Shown here: positions 51,001-60,000 of the stretch, piece after piece | How positions within the stretch are numbered: the stretch's first letter is position 1 | Layout of the letters: each line of letters begins with the position of its first letter | NCBI GenBank assembly: GCA_028015205.1 | Contig: JAPWFG010000026.1 | Span: 1,054,001-1,118,000, forward strand | DNA length: 64,000 nucleotides | Direction: 5' to 3' | From: Mytilisepta virgata | Lineage: Eukaryota > Mollusca > Bivalvia > Mytilida > Mytilidae | Position numbers and translations under genes: made by a program | The notes under the pieces: model-generated | What the model saw: the letters and a program-made list of their open reading frames with translations, nothing else | What the model was told of the DNA's origin: nothing | Databases searched by the model: none

Positions 51001-54000
51001 TAATTCCTGATTTATACTGTTCGGTTAAAGTTATTTTTTGTCAAATATATCATTTTGTTTCAGACATGACCTCATCAACAATCTTAAAGGGAAAGTTTTG
51101 TTTCAGACATGAACTCATCAAAAATCTTAAGGGAAAGTTTTGTTTCAGACATGAACTCATCAACAATCTTAAAGGGAAAGTTTTGTTTCAGACATGACCT
51201 CATCAACAATCTTAAGGGAAAGTTTTGTTTCAGACATGAACTCATCAACAATCTTAAAGGGAAAGTTTTGTTTCAGACATGAACTCATCAAAAGTCTTAA
51301 GGGAAAGTTTTGTTTCAGATATGACCTCATCAACAATCTTAAAGGGAAAGTTTTGTTTCAGACATGACCTCATCAACAATCTTAAGGGAAAGTTTTGTTT
51401 CAGACATGACCTCATCAACAATCTTAAAGGGAAAGTTTTGTTTCAGACATGAACTCGTCAAAAATCTTAAGGGAAAGTTTTGTTTCAGACATGACCTCAT
51501 CAACAATCTTAAGGGAAAGTTTTGTTCTAACGATGTTGAACCATGTTCACTTTTAGCACATTTCTGATTGTTATTTTAAAAGCAGTAATACATATGTTGA
51601 CAATAGACTGGTTCCCTGTCCTTTATCTGTTTGGCTTTGACAGATATAAGACAACAAGGGTGGCTCAGTTATCCGTATGTTGCAAGGTAGAGAAGCAGCC
51701 TAATGTTGACAATTACTATACATGCCCATCAGTTTGATATGTGAACTTGATAGATAAAATTGATGGCATTGCAATAAGACTGATACAAAACTTCAAATGT
51801 AAATCGTGTGAATAAGAATGGTCGCATGTGCGTTATCTTGACCTTGTCATTAATATTCAAAATAGTCTTCTAAATAATGATCTTTATTTATCGGTATAAT
51901 AAAAAATGAATAAGCCACGAAAATAGTCAAAAGTGTTGTACGACTCAAGGCCTAAAATGTCGAAAACCGAAAATAAATTTTTAAAAAGGCATACAGAATA
52001 ATGCTAGTTTCGGGCTAGGTCAATAAATATTTTATTATGTCCTATAATGTATTTATATGGGCTTCCACAGTTCTATTGTAAGACCTTCTCATTAATGCAT
52101 GGAATTTAGGACCGCCTGAAATCGATTAATGGGGCTCCTTTAATATTTCATGAGGTCCTAAAATAAAATTGTGGAAGTCCATAAAATGAAATAAAATAAT
52201 TTCGACTATCTGCTCTTTGTACTTAAAGAGGTAAAAATTTGGAAACGATATCTCTTGGTCGTACTACCATTGTCATGACCTCAGTCGTCTTTTTTGTTTT
52301 TAAAAACAGATGTTACTTTTTATTGAAGAGGTATACAGATACAGTGATAGAGAACACACCAAAATGTCAAATCTGATTTCATAAATGTTTAAAAGAAGAA
52401 AGTAAAAGTAAAATATTATAAATATATCCTTTTAGAATGAAGTAGGCTGAAGTGAAAATGATAAAACAACAATGTCACAGTAGAATTGACAACAGGAAAT
52501 GGAGGTAGTCAGTTGTATTATTATAGATTCGCAACGGCATTCACGAAGACGAAACCTTAAATTTTACTGTGCAAAACAAAAGCACACTTTAGCAGCCGAG
52601 TCAGATTATGAATAACTTTACCTTCTAGAACAACATCATAGGCTACACCTACGGAACAAAAATTGTTTCCCTTTGTTCCTCCAATAAGACTTGCTACGAC
52701 TGTTGCATGACTGAAAATAGAAATGTGCAGAGGTATAAGGTTTGTAAAATGTGTATCTAGAACTCCAACATTTATCCCCTCTTCTTATAGATCCATTTCT
52801 TGAACATTTTCTTGCCATTGGGTGTAGAGAGGACAAATATACCTAAAGAACAAACCCAAAAAACCCAATCCATTAGACAGACAGACAAACCCGGGAAAAC
52901 AAATCTACAAGCACTATAACAAAGCTACTGTATAAAACTTTTATGTTTCATAAGACTGTATTTGTCAGCACTTGAGTGATTGACATCTGTCGTTAGAAAC
53001 TTTATTATCCATACAACTCTAATCCGAATCACTGGCAACTAATCCTGATAGATATTTGATGACCAATATATGGACAATAGCAACTTATGATTCACTATCT
53101 TCTGACTATTATCTACAATATTATCTAAGATTATGTGTACATGACATCTAATGCTGGCTTATCATCTTAGGTTATAAAAACATCGTGGGTTGAACAGAGA
53201 CCAGGAGAGATGTTAACTGCTCCTGATTATTTTGTAAAACTGTTTTCATAATGTTATATAACTTTTGTCCATTTCGAAGTTACCTTCTTTTTTAACTTTT
53301 AAACAACGCCTGGAACCACTATACCGTGAACTTTAACGTTTATATATTTATGTAACTTTCGCAGTCGAATAAAATTTTTATTTTTTTTCAAATACATTGT
53401 GTTAGTTGTGTTACAGCACAACAAATAAACCCTGAAAACTAAATAAGAATGAACTACACGAACTCCTATTAAAACCAGGAGTCACCTCAGGTGCTTCGGA
53501 AGGGTAAGCAGTTCCTGCTCCGTATCGGCCCCGCCGTGAAGTTCAACCCTGTGTTTGTCACAAATCGGTGGAAGTATATTACATGTTATGACAGTAGGAA
53601 CAGGTCCAACAATGACAATACCGTATGTTGAAAAGTTTTCTCAAACATATGCCTGACTACATGATCCCGATCCGAGGAGACTGTATCGCTCACCTTTATT
53701 CAGTTTACCTATAAACGCTTATAAAAGCAGTAACATATAGACTACTTGAGTTGTGATTTTGAGAAATGGACATTTTTTTTATCTTATTTTATCTATATGT
53801 ATATGACATTGATGCCAGGATTTGTTTAAATAGAGTTTCACAGAAGGCTTTATGCATTGACCACCCCCCCCCCCCCCCCCCCCCATTCTATGTTCGGCAT
53901 TGGTGGCCATCTTAGTTGACAGTCTTGGTCATGATTAATATTACTGCTGCCAAGTTCGGCTTTCTTTCGCCAAATAGTTTCAGGGTTAGCATTTTATGTT

Positions 54001-57000
54001 ATCAGACACGATTCCGAAAGAGGACCATCTGAGAATAGTCTTAGGACAAAATGCTGAAAGAGGACCAAAGTATGGTCCAAATTGATCAAGTAGTTTCCGG
54101 AACGAAGATTTGTAAATGAATTTTCCCATAGGGTCCTATATTAAAATAATTTCTGCTATAGCGATCATCTTCGATAATATTCTGGGTCACAGTTTGGTTC
54201 CAATTGGCCAATTAGTTTAAGTTAAGACGATTTTTAATGAATTTTTCAATGGGGCCCTCTATTAATCTAAGGTTGGCTTTGGTGGACATCTTGGTTGACA
54301 GTCTTTGTCATGGGACATAATTGTGAAAGAGGACCACCTAAGGACCAATTTTGGTTCCATGTAAGATTTTTAAAATTCATCCAACTTTTTTCTATTTCTA
54401 GCCATGTCGGTTAAAAGTCGGGGATTCCAAACACACTTTAAGAAGGTTCTACTTCAAGGATAATTCCACAAAGGTTTGATCCTAATTAGCCCTGTGGTGT
54501 CAGAGGAGAGGATCTTTAAAGGAAAGTTTACGACGACGTGACGACAATCGCTTACATGAGTTGAAAGGGCCACTCGAAGGTAAAGTCAGACAGATTAAAC
54601 CTATTCAAATATTAAATGCAATGTGCAATGTAAACTCCAAAAAGATTAAAATCAGATGCTAGATACAGTGAATCGCACTAATAACACCACTTCTGAAGTT
54701 AAAACAGCAGCGCTCTCGAATATTCATTGCAAGTTTCAACTTAACATTTGTGGTTTACGCTAATGAAGCGGCATATACGTATGATTTTTGGCAACAATCT
54801 GCCACCTCGGTTTTTTATGGAGTTCGTATTAGTATATGATTGTGTATCTTTAGTTTATTTTGGTTGTTTTTTTTTTTCTTATCATTTCAATTTTTGGTAA
54901 TTGTTTTAATTCTTACATTTATATTTGCTGTTCTCACATTTTTACCTTGTCAATTAATTTTGTTTTCCAATTACTTCCCTGTTCGTATTACTTAGGATGT
55001 TTCATTTCGATACTTCAAATGATATTCATTTGGTGTTCCTTTAGAGTTATTGTCACATGTATAATTATGTTATAATTTTTATTGGAACAAAATTCAAACT
55101 AAACGTAGGAACCAAAATACAAATCAAACTTATTTTAACCATTAAAAACAAATTTTGAGAAACTCATTTTTCGTATTTACAAAATGTCATACCGATATAA
55201 ATTGTTTGGACAGAAATAGAAAGACTGAGGAGGGACATTTTCCAAGGATTTATTTCACTTCTAGGGCCATTTTCAAAAGTCGGCTAAAACCTTTCGAAAT
55301 CTCTGGTGCATATCCTGGTTTGTTGTCTCTAAGTATTTACTAATAATAACTAACAAGTATGTTACTGAAAAATATTCTAAATACCTCAGTATCGCCTTGG
55401 GAGACAGTTGAAACATAAATTTGCCAAATTAACGTCCTTAAGACAATTTTTCAACATGAAGGAAACTCAGAACCAAATTGAATTTTTGGCTGTAAGTGAA
55501 ATTGTATACTTCCTTTCATATGAAATTAGAATGGTTTTGTTCTGAATTTCCTTCTGGGCAAGTTTCCAAAAAGTGATGCAGAGTCATCGCCTGTATACAC
55601 GACCTTTCCCGTAGAGACTTGAACTTATAAATGATTAAGCATAATACATGTATTTTTATTTGCTGACATAAAAATGCATTTTATGCAATCGTTTATGATA
55701 AAAAGTAGGCAAATATTTACGATTAAAAAAATCAATGCTTATGAGTGAAATAAATATAAGGGAAAGTGGCCCTACTCCTTTATTACCTGGACATGATGTA
55801 GCTACTTCAGATAATACTCGGCGGAGCTGTTTTCGAGAAGTTATTTAACGACTGTATTACTATACATCTATCACCTATCTACTTAAACGTTGGGTACCAG
55901 ATACAATGCTTACAATCGATGTTCCACCCAGTGGTGCAACTAGCGTTAACTGAAGTTGCTAAATGATGAGCTATAGGCTACAAACTTACTTCATTGTTGT
56001 TGTGTATGGATCATCATCGTCGTTGTAGTAGTCATAGCAACCACTTATATTCTAAAAGTTTAAAGAAAAAGTTGTAAATGTTTATGTTCTATGTCAAAAG
56101 TATGATATTTGAGAACTAAATTTCGATAGCTGTCAACTAATCATGTGTAGCACTTTATTGTAGATTTTTACAAGAAATTCTCTTTTACGTTTTCGTTCAT
56201 TTGTCTAGCAAATGTGTCATTTGAAACGTGAGGATTGAAAAATCGCTACAGTAGTATAACATCGCCGTTATTTAGTATAGTTATTTTTACATCATAGGGT
56301 TTTAAAACAAAATGAAATGGTGGTCCGACAGTGTCCGTATCATCTCGGACTACCCTAACTCGCTGTTGTTTTGATTTTGATTTGTGTGTCTTTTGTGTTA
56401 TTTTTGTCTGAAGTTCCGTCGACTGGATATTCCACTTTCACTCTCGGAATTGGAATTTCAAGGACTAACAGAGGGTATGACGTTCATATCATTGTTAACC
56501 TTTTCCTGTTATGCGTTTTTTTTTTTGTTGTTGAAATATTGGTTGTACTTTTTATTTTGCTGTGTATTCACATTTTAGAATGTAGTTTTACTTTTCAAGC
56601 CTTAAATCCCAAAGTTTATGTTGGTCTATTTACAAATAACTTTTACAAATAATGCATGCATTTTATAAAAAATTTAACCATTTGTTTACATAACCTTTTA
56701 TTTAGTAGCATACAGAATTTTTTATAAAGCTTTGTATTGTAAACTAGTAGTTTTAGTTGTTACACATGTAGCTAGCATTTTTATAAGTTTATACTTAATG
56801 GTATAGAATTTAAAAACATAATATTACTACAAATTTATGACAGTTATTACTCCATATTTATAAATATTCAATATTTCTATGGTGGTTAATGCACTCATCA
56901 TAATAATAAATAATTGATATTACTTTGAATTTTATCCTACTCACCACATTAGTTAGATCGGTGTGATTTGTTTGCATCAATGTATCTATTACACCGACAG

Positions 57001-60000
57001 TTACTCCCTTCCCACTATAACCCTCGGTCCAGACTTTATCGATATCGTGCGAGTACCTAACATCTTCGTTATTCTGAAAAATCCAATATTGATGACTACA
57101 TGAAAAACAACGTCAAAGCTACGCAAGATAACTTACTACATAACCAGGGTAGGTCTACAGGGGTATGTGTTTGGTTATAATGTGTGATCTGGGTAGGTCT
57201 ACAGGGGTATGTGTTTGGTTATAATGTGTGATCTGTGGTCGTGGTCGGCTGCAATTGTGATACCGATACCGTAAGTGACGGTACCGGAAACGTAAAGCCA
57301 CGAAAAGTAAAAAATACGACGCCTCTAGAAACAAATTTTTTAACTTTTAAAAAGTTATACAGCAACCAATAGATTATAATATAGGATTTGTCAATGCAAC
57401 TGTTGTATTTTTCTTCAAATCATTCCCAATCTATAGTGCTCAATGCCATGAATGTTGAAAATATTGTTCAGGGTAGGTTTCTCTAGTAGCCGTATAATCA
57501 CATCGTGATGTTCTCAAAAAATAGGATCGGTAAGAAGGTTTTTATTTTTACAACACTTTGCAGATACGTTTTAAAGGATACATTAAGAGTGCATATTCAT
57601 AAATTGCATAGATGCTCTGAGATGCGAACAGACATACAAATTAAAGAATCAGAAAATATTTTATACTTTCTTTTCACAATTATATGTTAAATTCATTAGT
57701 TTACAGAAATTCGATTTTTTATTTTTTTTGTAGGATAAGAGGAAAAAAGGTATTTGAAAAAACATGGTGTTTCACTTTGTGAAAATATGGGCTAAAAATA
57801 GCGTTGAAAAACCAAGATTATTTATTTACAAAATGTTCACCAGGTAACAAAGGGGCAAGAAAAAAACAGAATCGTATTTTTTGGAAGGTAAATCCGTAAT
57901 CTCATTTCACGTCCCGACCCCATGTTAAATGGTTTCTCCCTATTATTGTTTTTCGCACATACCAAATGCCACAATCCGCTCAGTTCTGGATCCGCGTTAA
58001 CGTCAGCGAATACTTGATATTCAACATTTCTTTGTAATTCTAAAATGTCCACCTGAAAAAATAAACACAGTAAACATTTAATTGTGTGATCATGACAGAT
58101 ATCGAAATAAAATTAAAAACATGCATCAATGATTCAAATGACATATATGATGAATACAATGATGTTGCTGAGGTCGTTTGTATGGGGAGTTGTTTATCTT
58201 TAGTTTACAACCCACAAGAAGAGGACAATAGAAATGAAAAAGGAAATTAATGCATTCATTCTCTCTTGTGTGTGCCTGCCTCAGAACGTCATTATTTTTA
58301 AATTTCGTGACCTCTGTAGTTGTCATGGTTAACTGGTATATATGCTTTATGAGGACTATTGGCAAAAGCATATATACCAATAAAACGATACACATTAGAG
58401 GACAAAATATGAACAATCAAAACTTAGCCTGCATTGAAACAGTAACCCAATCCCTCGTCAATTAACCAGGCATGCGTGAGCAAATTCCTGATCCCATTCG
58501 TTGAGAGAGGGAGATATAAAAGAATAAAAAGAGAATCAAGAATATGCCAATACTGTAATCTAAATGAAATTGAAGAGGAAATACACTTCTTTTTTAAATG
58601 GCCTAGATATATCAAAATGAGAAAGGAATTAAAAAAACAGAATATTGAGGTTTTTAAAAAGAAAAATGATTTAAATGAAAATGACCAACTTTTCGAGATA
58701 TTGTCTTCATCTGATCACTCGCAATATGTTGCTTCATTTATTTAATCCTATAATTGCATGACAATATTTATGTACATAGTTTGTATTGTGTCATAACTCA
58801 TTTTTGTTATTGTCAGTTTATCATTAACTGATTGTTGTTTGTTATATATATGTATGCTTTAAATCCTTTAAATGAGCATTAATTAATAAACATTATAAAC
58901 AAAATATATAACTCGTACGAATATTGCTAGTATATACCAACGGAATCATATGTATTTGAACTCACCTGATCTTCACTTCTGATACTGATGACCTCGTCAT
59001 CGTCCTCTGTTAGTCCAGTGGATTCTGATTCTGATAGCGAAAGTGGAATTTTTGTCTTGTCTAAGGATAACTGGTATAACATGGAATCTCCTACCTTTAG
59101 CTGAAATCAAATAATACGTATTTCCCGGTCATTGTGTTAGCAAGTTCTATGCAAAAATAAGGAGTAACTTCCTCGTGCATAGCTCTGTCCTTAGGTGGTT
59201 ATGGCTTTACCCCTTTTGTTCATTTTGGTATTTTGATTTTGCTCTTAAACGTTTTGGATTGTTATTTTGGTTTTCAACATTTTAGGCATTGAGCACAACT
59301 GAATCGACTGGTATCAAATAATTACATTTGGGCTTGATATTGAACTTATCAAATCTAAGCTGCACTTAGTCACATGTGTGACGTACTTAATTTATTACAG
59401 TTACCATAAAGGGCTTGTTTACTATAGCACATGCTGTTTACCATCCACGATTTCGTCAAGATTTGGTTACTCATCTGTGAAAATATTTTACTAAGAGAAG
59501 ACATTACGTTGTATCGCAGAGGAAATATAAATAGTAAACAACAGTTAATACAAACTTTTTATATAGACGACGATCTCAACCAATAAAATCTAACTTCGGC
59601 ACGCGGATTGACATTTTGAACTTATTTCGTTCGCAATGATATAGCGTCATCATGAATATCAAGAGTTCAATAATACGTGTATCTCTACCCATTCATCATC
59701 TGATTATCATTTCATCGTGCCACCATCATCAATTACGAAAAAAGTTCTAAATTTCCATTCTGTTGCTTGTAGTAACGTATGGAATACCTACTTGGTCGGT
59801 GACCTTGAACTTCGGATGCTTCTTCAGAATCTCATTTATATCTGCACCAGCTTTCAACTTTATAACAATGTCCTCGACTTTGTCATTGCTGTTCCCTGTA
59901 CTATAAATACTAGGTACTAGTAACAACACAATTAAAATTATTTTATTCCTCTGAAATGATAAATTTAAATCAATATTCAGGTTTGATCAATTGATTAATG

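Noticed and set aside
51364..51567. Repeat protein with GKFCFRHDLINNLK units
   Set aside because: It is a reading frame through the 42/43-bp tandem array; the one-base alternation breaks the frame along the array.
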